DNA from: Anaeramoeba ignava
Lineage: Eukaryota; Metamonada; Anaeramoebidae
DNA length: 64,000 nucleotides
Assembly: GCA_028826165.1 (NCBI GenBank)
Contig: JAPDFW010000088.1
Span: forward strand, 1 to 64,000
Reading direction: 5' to 3'
In this document: one piece after another, positions 12,025 to 23,492 of the stretch
Position numbering within the stretch: the stretch's first letter is position 1
Layout: every line of letters starts with the position of its first letter
The notes under the pieces: generated by a model
Told to the model about the DNA's origin: nothing
The model's database searches: none
The model's input: the letters and a program-made list of their open reading frames with translations, nothing else
Program-made: the position numbers and the translations under genes

Positions 12025-12028
12025 TTAA

Positions 12029-14988
12029 AATTTCCAATAATCTTCTTGAAAAAAAAGAAATTTCAAAATTAAAAACAAATGAATTCTTAAATATTATTGA
12101 TTTGTTAATTTCAAATTTTGGAAGAGATCAAACAAATTTAATTCAAGAAATCATTATTGAATGGACGAAAAATAATCAAGACAATTTTAATCAATCTTTT
12201 CAAGAATTAGAATTAAATTCAAATTCAAATTCAAATTCAAATTCAATCAAAAAAATTATTTATGAAATTTTAATCAAAATTCAAGAAAAGAAACAAATGA
12301 CAAAAAAAGAAATTCAAAAAATTGAAAAAATTCAATTATTTCAATTATTTCCATCTGATTTTTTTGTTGATTTATTAGATGAAAAAATGGGAAAATTAAA
12401 ATCAATTTCAGAAAATTTAACACAAAAAGAAAATGATGTAAATGAAAAACAACAAAAAGTAAAGGAAAAAGAAAATGATTTAAATCAAAATAAAATTGAA
12501 TTAGAAAAAATACAACAAAAAATACAACAAAAAGAAAATGATTTAAATCAAAATAAAACTCAATTACAAAAAAAAGAAAATGAAATAAATCAAAAACAAC
12601 AAAAAGCAAAGGAAAAAGAAAATGAAAATTTACAAAAAGAAAATGAATTAAATGAAAAACAACAAAAAGTAAAGGAAAAAGAAAATGAAAATTTACAAAA
12701 AGAAAATGATTTAAATGAAAAGGAACAAAAAGTAAAGGAAAAAGAAAATGAAAATTTACAAAAAGAAAATGATTTAAATGAAAAGGAACAAAAAGTAAAG
12801 GAAAATGAAAATGAAAATTTACAAAAAGAAAATGAATTAAATCAAAAACAACAAAAATTAGAAGAAAAAGAAAATGGTTTAAATCAAAATAAAACTCAAT
12901 TAGAAAAAAGAGAACAAAAAATACAAAAAAAAGAAAATCATTTAAATCAAAAGGAGCAAAAAGTAAAGGAAAAAGAAAATGAAAATTTACAAAAAGAAAA
13001 TGATTTAAATCAAAGCAAAATTGAATTAGAAAAAAGAGAAAACAAAGTTAGAATAAAAGAAGAAAGAAAAATACAAATTAATTTACAAAATTTTCGAGAA
13101 CAAAAAGAAGGAAAAATTCCTGGTAATTTATTCACTAAATCTAAAATTAAAATCTAAAATTAACATCAAAATTAAACAAAAGAAATTAAAGTTGAAGAAG
13201 ATATTAATATTGAAAAAACAATTCAATGGATGAAAGAATTTCAATTAAATGAAAAAATTCAACAAAATGGATGTTTTATTTTACATAATTTTTCTGTTGG
13301 AGATAATGGTAAAATATTTTTATCCATTTAAAAATTTTTTTGAAATGGGCAATTTATTTGTTAATTCAAATACCAAATAAAAATAAAAAGAAAATAAAAT
13401 TGAAATTAGAAAAAAAGAAGGAATTTCAACAATAATTAAATCAATGAATAATTTCCCAAATAATCAAGATATTCAAAAATATGGAATTTGGGCTTTAAGT
13501 AATATTTCTTTGAATGATGGTAAAATATTTTTATCAATTTAAAAAACTTTTTGAAATAGACAATTTATTTATTAATTTAAATACCAAATAAAAATAAAAG
13601 AAAATCGAATTGAAATTGGAAAAAAAGAAGGAATTTCAACAATAATTAAATCAATGAATAATTTCCCAAATAATCAAGATATCCAACAAAATGGAATTTG
13701 GGTTTTAAAAAATATTTCTTTTAATAATGGTAAAATATTTTTATCAATTTAAAAAACTTTTTGAAATAGACAATTTATTTATTAATTTAAATACCAAATA
13801 AAAATAAAAAGAAAATAAAATTGAAATTGGAAAAAAAGAAGGAATTTCAACAATAATTAAATCAATGAATAATTTCCCAAATAATCAAGATATTCAAAAT
13901 TATTCTTGTCAAATTTTTATTAATATTTCTGTAAATAATGGTAAAATATTTTTATCAATTTAAAAAACTTTTTGAAATAGACAATTTATTTATTAATTTA
14001 AATACCAAATAAAAATAAAAAGAAAATCGAATTGAAATTCGAAAAAAAGAAGGAATTTCAACAATAATTAAATCAATGAATAATTTCCCAAATAATCAAG
14101 ATATTCAAAAATATGGAATTTGGGCTTTAAGTAATCTTTCTTTTAATAAGAGTAAAATATTTTTATCAATTTAAAAAACTTTTTGAAATAGACAATTTAT
14201 TTATTAATTTAAATACCAAAAATAAATAAAAGAAATTCGAATTGAAATTCGAAAAAAAGAAGGAATTTCAACAATAATTAAATCAATGAATAATTTCCCA
14301 AATAATCAAGATATTCAAGAAAATGGAATTTGGGCTTTAAGTAATCTTTCTTTTAATAATGGTAAAATATTTTTATCAATTTAAAAAACTTTTTGAAATA
14401 GACAATTTATTTATTAATTTAAATACCAAAAATAAATAAAAGAAAATCGAATTGAAATTCGAAAAAAAGAAGGAATTTCAACAATAATTAAATCAATGAA
14501 TAATTTCCCAAATAATCAAGATATTCAAAAATATGGAATTTGGGCTTTAAGTAATCTTTCTTTTAATAATGGTAAAATATTTTTATCAATTTAAAAAACT
14601 TTTTGAAATAGACAATTTATTTATTAATTCAAATCCCAAATAAAAATAAAGAAAATCAAATTGAAATTGGAAAAAAAGAAGGAATTTCAACAATAATTAA
14701 ATCAATGAATAATTTCCCAAATAATCAAGATATTCAAGAAAATGGAATTTGGGCTTTAAGTAATCTTTCTTCTAATAATGGTAAAATATTTTTATCAATT
14801 TAAAAAATGAAAATTAAAATGTATTAAATAAATATTCTCAAATTTATAACAAAAAAAAACAAGAAAATCAAAAAGAAATTAAAAGATTAAATGGAAGTGA
14901 ATTAATTAAAAAAGCAATGAATAATTTCCCAAATAATCAAGACATCCAGAAAAAAGGAAATTGGGCACTTGAAAGATTAGAAAAATAA
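12029..14988 (+). CDS. BTB/BACK-ARM protein, 3' part: coiled coil and nine ARM exons
   Basis: Continuation of the gene at 6316, in frame across the TTAA. The first exon (12029-13122) encodes the rest of the BACK-like helices and a ~250-residue coiled coil of KEKENEN/LQKEND heptad-like repeats. Intron 13123-13182, then ARM-repeat exons 13183-13308, 13391-13519, 13601-13729, 13812-13940, 14023-14151, 14233-14361, 14443-14571, 14652-14780 and 14864-14988 (TAA). Seven are exactly 129 bp and encode one 43-residue repeat (EGISTIIKSMNNF, NNQDIQ, GIWALSNLSFNN), a typical armadillo unit. Every intron is phase 1 and the internal ones are 80-82 bp and almost identical. Exon sums divide by three (952 residues with the 5' part), which supports the splice model. 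ARM arrays bind proteins, so this may be a substrate adaptor. No start codon of its own is evident downstream of the element. Confidence 0.85.
13183..14780 (+). repeat. Tandem array of ~210-bp exon+intron units
   Basis: The unit is one 129-bp ARM exon plus one ~81-bp intron (GTAAAATATTTTTATC ... AAATAAAAATAAAAAG). Unit starts at 13391, 13601, 13812, 14023, 14233, 14443 and 14652 give spacings of 210, 211, 211, 210, 210 and 209. Introns are as similar to each other as the exons, so the array grew by recent duplication of whole units. One unit has its 5' splice context changed from AATG/GTAAAA to AAGA/GTAAAA at 14151. Confidence 0.9.
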
Positions 14989-15099
14989 GCAAAAAAAGGA
15001 TTTCTTTTTTAATTCTATTTTTTAAAAAAGAAAAAATGAAAACCACAATAACAAAACAATTAGATTTTTTATCCAATTTTGGTTTATTTTGGTTTATTT

Positions 15100-18060
15100 T
15101 GGAATTTAAAAATTATTAATAAATTTAAATTTAAAAACAAATTTCCAAATTAATATTAATTCAATTTAATTCAAAAAAAAAGATAAAATTTTAATTTAAA
15201 AAAAATCAATTTTCAAAATATTTTTAAACATAAAATTAAATATTAAATTATTATTTTGATAATAAAATTAAATATTAAATTATATTTTTAAATTAATTTA
15301 TAAATTAAATATTAAATTAAATCTATTCTTATTTTTTATATTTATATGTTAAATATTTAAATAATAAAATATTTAAATCTAAAACATTAAATTATTATTT
15401 TAATAATGGAATTAAATATTAAATTATATTTTTAAATTAATTTATAAATTAAATATTAAATCAAATCTATTTTTATTTTTATATTTATATGTTAAATATT
15501 TAAATAATAAAATATTTAAATCTAAAACATTAAATTATTATTTTAATAATAAAATTAAATATTAAATTATATTTTTAAATTAATTTGTAAATTAAGTATT
15601 AAATTAAATCTATTCTCATTTTTTTATATTTATATGTTAAATATTTAAATAATAAAATATTTAAATCTAAAACAATAAATTATTATTTTAATAATAAAAA
15701 CTAAATATTAAATTATATTTTTAAATTAATTTATAAATTAAATATTAAATTAAACTTATTCCTATTTTTATATTTATATGTTAAATATTTAAATAATAAA
15801 ATATTTACATTTAAAACATTAAATTATTATTTTAAACATAAAAATTAAATATTAAATTATATTTTTAAATTGAATTTATAAATTAAATATTAAATTAAAT
15901 CTATTCTTATTTTTATATTTATATGTTAAATATTTAAATAATAAAATATTTAAATATAAAACATTAAATTATCATTTTAATAATAAAATTAATTTAGAAA
16001 TTATATTTTTAAATTAATTTATAAATTAAATATTAAATTAAATCTATTTTCATTTTTATATTTATATGTTAAATATTTAAATAATAAAATATTTAAATCT
16101 AAAACATTAAATTATAAATTGAATAATAAAATTAAACATAAAATTATATTTTTGAATTAATTTATAAATTAAATATTAAATTAAATCTATTTTCATTTTT
16201 ATATTTATATGTTAAATATTTAAATAATAAAATATTTTAAATCTAAAACATTAAATTATAAATTGAATAATAAAATTAAATATTAAATTATATTTTTAAA
16301 TTAATTTCTAAATTAGATATTAAATTAAATCTATTTTCATTTTTATATTTATATGTTAAATATTTAAATAATAAAATATTTAAATCTAAAACATTAAATT
16401 ATTATTTTAAACATAAAATTAAATATTAAATTATATTTTTAAATTAATTTATTAATTAAATATTAAATTAAATCTATTTTCATTTTTTATATTTATATGT
16501 TAAATATTTAAATAATAAAATATTTAAATCTAAAACAATAAATTATTATTTTAAACATAAAATTAAATATTGAATTATATTTTTAAATTAATTTATAAAT
16601 TAAATATTAAATTAAACCTATTCTCATTTTTATATTTTTATGTTAAATATTTTAATAATAAATCAAATAAATTTAAAAACATTAAATTATTATTTTAATA
16701 ATAAAATTAAATATTAAATTATATTTTTAAATTAATTTATAAATTAGATATTAAATTAAACCTATTCTCATTTTTATATTTATATGTTAAATATTTAAAT
16801 AATAAAAATATTTAAATATAAAACATTAAATTATCATTTTAATAATAAAATTAAATATTAAATTATATTTATAAATTAATTTATAAATTAAATATTAAAT
16901 TAAATTAATCTTCATTTTTTATATTTTTATGTTAAATATTTAAATAATAAAATATTTAAATCTAAAACAATAAATTATTATTTCAATAATAAAATTAAAT
17001 ATAAAATTATATTTTTAAATTACTTTATAAATTAAATATTAAATTAAATCTATTCTTATTTTTTATATTTTTATGTTAAATATTTAAATAAGAAAATATT
17101 TAAATCTAAAACATTAAATTATTATTTTAAACATAAAAATAATTTAAAAATTATATTTTTAAATTAATTTATAAATTAAATATTAAATTAAATCTATTCT
17201 TATTTTTATATTTTTATGTTAAATATTTAAATAATAAAATATTTAAATCTAAAACATTAAATTAATATTTTAATAATAAAATTAATTTAGAAATTATATT
17301 TTTAAATTAATTTATAAATTAAATATTAAATCAAACTTATTCTTATTTTTATATTTATATGTTAAATATTTAAATAATAAAATATTTAAATCTAAAACAT
17401 TAAATTATAAATTGAATAATAAAATTAAACATAAAATTATATTTTTAAATTAATTTATAAATTAAATATTAAATCAAACTTATTCTTGTTTTTATATTTA
17501 TATGTTAAATATTTAAATAATAAAATATTTAAATTTAAAACAATAAATTATTATTTTAATAATAAAATTAAATATTAAATTATATTTTTAAATTAATTTT
17601 TAAATTAAATATTAAATTAAATCTATTTTCATTTTTATATTTATATGTTAAATATTTAAATAATAAAATATTTAAATCTAAAACAATAAATTATCATTTT
17701 AAACATAAAATTAAATATTAAATTATATTTTTAAATTAATTTCCAAATTAAATATTAAATTAAATCTATTTTTATTTTTATATTTTTATGTTAAATATTT
17801 AAATAATAAAATATTTAAATCTAAAACAATAAATTATTATTTTAAACATAAAATTAAATATTGAATTATATTTTTAAATTAATTTATAAATTAAATATTA
17901 AATTAAACCTATTCTCATTTTTTATATTTATATGTTAAATATTTAAATAATAAAATATTTAATTCTAAAACAATAAAGTATCATTTGAATAATAAAATTA
18001 AATATTAAATTATATTTTTAAATTGATTTATAAATTAAATATTAAATTAAATCTATTCCC
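15100..18060. repeat. 144-bp satellite block, about 20 copies
   Basis: Copies begin with TATATGTTAAATATTTAAAT and run through AATCTAAAACATTAAATTA and AAATTAAATCTATTCTCA before repeating; successive TATATGTT positions 15343, 15486, 15631 and 15775 give a period of 143-145 bp. The 15105-15225 lead-in matches the upstream segment of the BTB-TLDc genes. No coding potential. Confidence 0.9.
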
Positions 18061-18599
18061 AATAATTTAATAAAATTGAAGATAAAATTGAAATATTTTA
18101 ATAAATATAAAATTTGAATTTTAATAATTTTAAATAATAAATTAATTTGAATCTGATTCATTTTAAATTTAAATAATATTTTCATTTATTAAATTACTAT
18201 TTTTAATTATTTATTAATCCAATTTTAATTCAAGAAAATAAATTGAAAAAAAGTGGAATAAATATTTTAATAAAGATATAAATTAAATTTTAATATTATT
18301 GAATAATAAATTATAATTAATTTTATTCTTAATTTATCTAGTAATAAATAATTTAAATTTAATTATTATTAATTTCTATTTTCAATTTTTTAAAATTTAT
18401 TATTTTTTTTTTGGATTATTTTTATTAATTAAATTTTTAATAAATATTTTAAATTAAAATTAAATTATTTAAAATTAAATTTGTTTCTTATTTATTATTT
18501 TAAAGAAATTAATTTGATTAAAAGTAAATTAAAATTGAATTAAATTTTGAAAAAAAAAATTAAAAAAAAAAGTTTGATTTTCTTATTATTAATTAATTT
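18061..18599. other. Gene-free AT-rich DNA; start of duplicated segment
   Basis: Nothing recognisable to about 18466. From about 18467 the sequence matches 3823-3955, the 3' flank of the broken BTB-TLDc copy, marking the left edge of the segmental duplication. Confidence 0.6.
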
Positions 18600-20339
18600 T
18601 TAAATGAAATAAGATTCAACTTCATCAACAACCCATTTATCATAAGAACCAGCTAAATAACTTTTAGCTTCATTTGATTCATAAGTAATTCCATTAGGCA
18701 GATTATAACTATAACCAAAATCTGAACGACCAGGTTGTAAATTAGAATATAAATAAAAATCATGTCCACCACCAAAATTTGGACCAAAACTTAAACTAGA
18801 AAAAATTGCATAATTTTGTTTATATGTAAACTTTGTAGGTATTCTATCCCCTTTATCATTTCTTAATGAAAAAATAAATGCATTTGAATCATTAATGTAT
18901 TCTCCACTTGAATGTTTAAATCCAACTTGAGTAAAACCTCCAAAAATAAAATTTTGTTTTGTTTTGATAATAACTAATGTTTTTCCTTTCCCATCAACTG
19001 CTTTATGCCAATTTTGAGAATTAAATCCATCTCTTTTTGCTGAAAATCCTTTTTTCATTTTAGAAAAAAAATCATTATCATTTATCCATTCTTGTAATTT
19101 CTTAACATATTCAATATCTTTAACAATTTCTGAATCTGAAAAAATCTTTTGTAATTCCATTAATTCAAATTTGGATTTCAACTCTTCAACTTCTTTCTTC
19201 CATTTATCTTCAATTTCTTTGTTTTTATCTTCAATTTCTTTGTTTTTATCTTCAATTTCTTTCTTCCATTTCTCTTCAATTTCCTTGTTTTTATCTTCAA
19301 CTTCTTTCTTCCATTTATCTTCAATTTCTTTGTTTTTATCTTCAACTTCTTTCTTCCATTTCTCTTCAATTTCTTTCTCTTTGTTTTCAATTTCAATTTT
19401 CATTTGTTGATTTTCTTTCTCTTTGTCTTCAATTTCCTTCTCTTTGTTTTCAATTTCTTTTTGATTATCTTGAATAACTTTGTTTTGAATATCAACTAAA
19501 AAAGATTTAGGAAAAAAATCAAATTGTTTTAATTTATCAAAATCTTGTTTTGAAATTAAATCTTTATCAAATAATGAAAAAAAAGAATGAAATAATCTTT
19601 TCTTTTCAATTCCCTTTTCTTTTTCTTTTTCTTTTTCTTTCTTTCCTTTTAATCTTTGATTTCTTTTTTCAATCCAATTATTTAAAAATTGAAAAAAATC
19701 AAATTGAAAAATTTCTTTTTTTTCTTGTTTAAATTGAATAAATTTGATAATTTCTTCTTTAGTTAAATTGAATAAATTCTCATTATTCTGAATTTGGGAA
19801 AAATTTTTATTTATTAATTCAAAACATTTTATTTCAATTTCATTTGAATTTAAATTTCGATTTTGGAATAAAAATTGGAAAAAATTTGAATAATTAATTG
19901 AATTTGAAATTTTTTTTTGAATAATTTCTTTCAATAAATTTAATTTAAAATAAATTGAAATTTCCATTAATTGAATAAGATTTTCTTGATTCTCAAAAGA
20001 AATATTTCCATAATAAATATAACTCAAAATTGATTCCATTTCTTTTTTATTAAATTGATTTAAAGAAATAGAAAGAGATTCTTGCCTTAATGATTCATTA
20101 AAAAAAGGAGATCTTGAAGATAAAATTGATTTATGAACTTTAATTTCAAAAGGATTTGATTTATTCTCAACAAAAATTGAAAAATCTTTAAATGAATTTC
20201 CATTTAAAAGGTTTGAATAATTTTTAATTAAATTTTTTGTTACTTTTTTTTCTAAATTTTTCATTTCATTTTCAATTTGGTTTTCATTTTGATTTGCATT
20301 TTCAATTTGGTTATTATTGTTATTATTATTATTATCCAT
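18600..20339 (-). CDS. BTB-coiled coil-TLDc protein (intact copy)
   Basis: Single exon, 579 residues, ATG at 20337-20339 followed by an Asn run. BTB domain at about residues 50-145 (FKDFSIFVENK, KVHKSILSSRSPFF, SILSYIYYGNI), then BACK-like helices to about 260, a charged coiled coil of EIEDKWKKEVEDKNK repeats to about 395, and a C-terminal TLDc domain from about 425 to the end (AKRDGFNSQNWHKAVDGKG, TLVIIKT, FIFGGFTQVGF, NAFIFSLRND). TLDc domains bind the V-ATPase or protect against oxidative stress in other eukaryotes; BTB gives dimerisation or CUL3 binding. The combination suggests a scaffold, function unknown. Duplicate of 3956-5623. TLDc sequence between the two copies differs mainly in the region before the last 60 residues. 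Confidence 0.9.
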   Translation of the reverse strand: MDNNNNNNNNQIENANQNENQIENEMKNLEKKVTKNLIKNYSNLLNGNSFKDFSIFVENKSNPFEIKVHKSILSSRSPFFNESLRQESLSISLNQFNKKEMESILSYIYYGNISFENQENLIQLMEISIYFKLNLLKEIIQKKISNSINYSNFFQFLFQNRNLNSNEIEIKCFELINKNFSQIQNNENLFNLTKEEIIKFIQFKQEKKEIFQFDFFQFLNNWIEKRNQRLKGKKEKEKEKEKGIEKKRLFHSFFSLFDKDLISKQDFDKLKQFDFFPKSFLVDIQNKVIQDNQKEIENKEKEIEDKEKENQQMKIEIENKEKEIEEKWKKEVEDKNKEIEDKWKKEVEDKNKEIEEKWKKEIEDKNKEIEDKNKEIEDKWKKEVEELKSKFELMELQKIFSDSEIVKDIEYVKKLQEWINDNDFFSKMKKGFSAKRDGFNSQNWHKAVDGKGKTLVIIKTKQNFIFGGFTQVGFKHSSGEYINDSNAFIFSLRNDKGDRIPTKFTYKQNYAIFSSLSFGPNFGGGHDFYLYSNLQPGRSDFGYSYNLPNGITYESNEAKSYLAGSYDKWVVDEVESYFI

Positions 20340-21726
20340 TTTGTTTTTTGTTTTTGTGTTTTTGTTTTTTGTTTTAAAAAAAAAAGGAAAAAAATGAAAA
20401 AAAAAATTTAAATAAAAAAATTAATAAAAAAAGTGGATTTTGAAAATAAATAAAAATATAAAAAATGAGAATAAATTTAAATTAATAATTAATTTAATTT
20501 TCTTTTTAATTTATTATTTTAAATTAATTTATTAATAAATTATTATTATTTTTATTAATTTTTATTATTAAAAAAAAAGGAAAATTATTTTAATTTAATT
20601 TTTAATTTAATTTTTTTTTTGGAATTTAAAAATTATTAATAAATTTAAATTTTAAAACAAATTTCTAAATTAATATTAATTCAATTTAATTCAAAAAAAA
20701 GATAAAATTTTAATTTCAAAAATCAATTTTCAAAATATTTTTAAATAATAAAATATTTAAATCTAAAACATTAAATTATTATTTTAATAATAAAATTAAA
20801 TATTAAATTATATTTTTAAATTAATTTATAAATTAAATATTAAATTAAATCTATTCTTATTTTTTTATATTTATATGTTTAATATTTAAATAATAAAATA
20901 TTTAAATCTAAAACAATAAATTATTATTTTAATAATAAAATTAAATATTAAATTATATTTTTAAATTAATTTATAAATTAAATATTAAATTAAATCTATT
21001 TTTATTCTTTTTATATTTATATGTTAAATATTTAAATAATAAAATATTTAAATCTAAAACAATAAATTATTATTATAAACATAAAATTAAATAATAAATT
21101 ATATTTTTAAATTAATTTATAAATTGAATATTAAATTAAATCTATTCCCATTTTTTTATATTTATATGTTAAATATTTAAATAATAAAATATTTAAATCT
21201 AAAACAATAAATTATTATTTTAATAATAAAATTAAATATTAAATTATATTTTTAAATTAATTTATAAATTAAATATTAAATTAAATCTATTTTTATTTTT
21301 TATATTTATATGTTAAATATTTAAATAATAAAATATTTAAATATAAAACATTAAATTATTATTTTAATAATAAAATTAAATATTAAATTATATTTTTAAA
21401 TTAATTTATAAATTAAATATTAAATTAAATCTATTCTCATTTTTTATATTTATATGTTAAATATTTAAATAATAAAATATTTAAATCTAAAACATTAAAT
21501 TTTTATATTAAACATGAAACTAAATATTAAATTATATTTTTAAATTAATTTATAAATTAAATATTAAATTAAATCTATTCTCATTTTGAAATAATAAAAA
21601 CTGAATTTTTTTGTATCATTTTGATTGATTTCTTTTATTAAAAAAAATGTATTTATTGAAAAAAAAATATTTTGCTTGATTTGATTGTTTTTGTTTTGTT
21701 GAAAAATGAAAAAATGAAAATAATTC
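20340..21726. repeat. Upstream segment and second 144-bp satellite block
   Basis: 20340-20745 is the duplicated upstream flank of the BTB-TLDc gene (matches 5640-6005). From about 20745 to 21590 there are about six units of the same 144-bp satellite as at 15225-18060, in the same orientation. 21590-21726 is unique AT-rich DNA holding the 3' end of RPS28. Confidence 0.85.
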
Positions 21727-23192
21727 TTATTTCAGTCTTCTTGCTTCTCTTTCTGATTCTAAAAGAACGAGGATATCACCTTTTTTAATAGGACCTTTAA
21801 CATTACGAATAATAGATCGAGTTGGATCTTTAAGAAAATCAACTCTTACTTGAGTAACTCCACCAGTGTTTCCAGTTCTTCCAAGAATTTTAGTAACTCT
21901 TGCTAATTGGCCTTCACCTTCAGTAATTGAATCATCTTGTTCTTGATCTACTTTGTCATCTTTTCCTTTACCTTTTCCTTTTGTTACTTTTCCTTTTCCT
22001 TTTCCTTTTTTTTCCTATTTAAAAATTTTTGAGTTTATAATATGAATATTTCTTTTACAATTCTTTTATAATTCTTTTTTAAATTCATTTTTGAATTCTT
22101 TTTATAATTCATTTTTAAATTCTTTTTTAAATTCTTTTTTATAATTCTTTTTATAATTCATTTTTGAATTCTTTTTTAAATTCATTTTTGAATTCTTTTT
22201 TAAATTCTTTTTTGAATTTAGTTATTAATTCTTTTTTGAATTTAGTTATTAATTTTGTTAATAATTTTATTATTAAATTAATTATTAATTTTGTTATTAA
22301 ATTTATTATTAAATTTATTATTAAATTTATTATTAAGTTTGTTATTAAATTTGTTATTAAATTTATTATTAATTTTATTAATTTTGTTATTAATTTTATT
22401 ATTTAATTTATTATTAAATTTATTATTAAATTTTATTATTAATTTTGTTATTAAATTAATTATTAATTTTTATTATTAAATTTGTTATTAAATTTGTTAT
22501 TAAATTTGTTATTAAATTTATTATTAATTTTGTTATTAATTTTTGTTATTAATTTTGTTATTAATTTTGTTATTAAATTAATTATTAAATTAGTTATTGA
22601 TTTGTTATTAATTTTGTTATTAATTTTGTTATTAAATTAATTATTAAGTTTATTATTAAATTTGTTATTAAATTTGTTATTAAATTTATTATTAAATTTG
22701 TTATTAATTTTGTTATTTAATTTATAATTAAATTTGTTATTAAATTTATTATTAAATTTGTTATTAAAATTATTATTAAATTAATTATTAATTTTTATTA
22801 TTAAATTTATTATTAAATTTATTATTAAATTATTTTTTTTTTGTTATTAAATTTATTATTAATTTTGTTATTAAATTAATTATTAATTTTTGTTATTAAA
22901 TTTATTATTAAATTTATTATTTAATTTTATTATTAAATTTGTTATTAAATTTATTATTAAATTTATTATTAAGTTTATTATTAATTTTGTTATTAAGTTT
23001 GTTATTAAATTTGTTATTAATTTTGTTATTAAATTTATTATTAAGTTTATTATTAAATTTGTTATTAATTTTGTTATTAAATTTATTATTAAATTTATTA
23101 TTAAATTTATTATTTATTTTGTTATTAAGTTTAAAAAAAAATTTTTTTTTATTTCTTTTATTTATTTTTTTTATTTATTTTTTAAATACCAT
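21727..23192 (-). CDS. RPS28: 40S ribosomal protein S28 (eS28)
   Basis: Exon 2 (22014-21727) encodes the whole eS28 core: [49 protein letters not shown] and the terminal [10 protein letters not shown], then TAA. Its 5' edge is an acceptor (TTTAAATAG). No start codon precedes the frame in that exon; the best model is a first exon that is only ATG at 23192-23190 followed by the donor GTATTT, phase 0, with a 1,175-bp intron (23189-22015) made of short TTATTAAATTTG-type repeats. This gives 96 residues, about 28 more than usual, the extra being a Lys/Gly-rich N-terminus ([15 protein letters not shown]). Part of the small ribosomal subunit head near the mRNA exit. It shares a 300-bp divergent promoter region with COG3. 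Confidence 0.85.
22080..23140. repeat. Intronic 12-bp tandem repeat in RPS28
   Basis: Runs of TTATTAAATTTA/TTTGTTATTAAA, mostly period 12 with length variants; the left 150 bases are AATTCTTTTTTA-type units. This fills the RPS28 intron. Confidence 0.9.
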
Positions 23193-23492
23193 TTTATATT
23201 TATTTTTATTTGAATTAAAACGATAAAAATGAAAATTAAAAAATTTTTTTTTTCTTTTTTTTTTTAATAATTACTAATTTTTAAAAAATCTTTATTAATT
23301 TTTTGTATAAAATTATTAATTTTTAATTTTTTTTTCTCTTTAATAAAATTAATTAAATTAAAAGAAGTACAATAGAATAATTTTAAAATTAATATTGAAT
23401 TTAAAATTTATGGGAAAGATTGATTAAATAAAGAATTAAATCTTTAAATTTTTTTAAAAATAAAAATTCATTTTTTTTTGCTTTTTTTTTGA

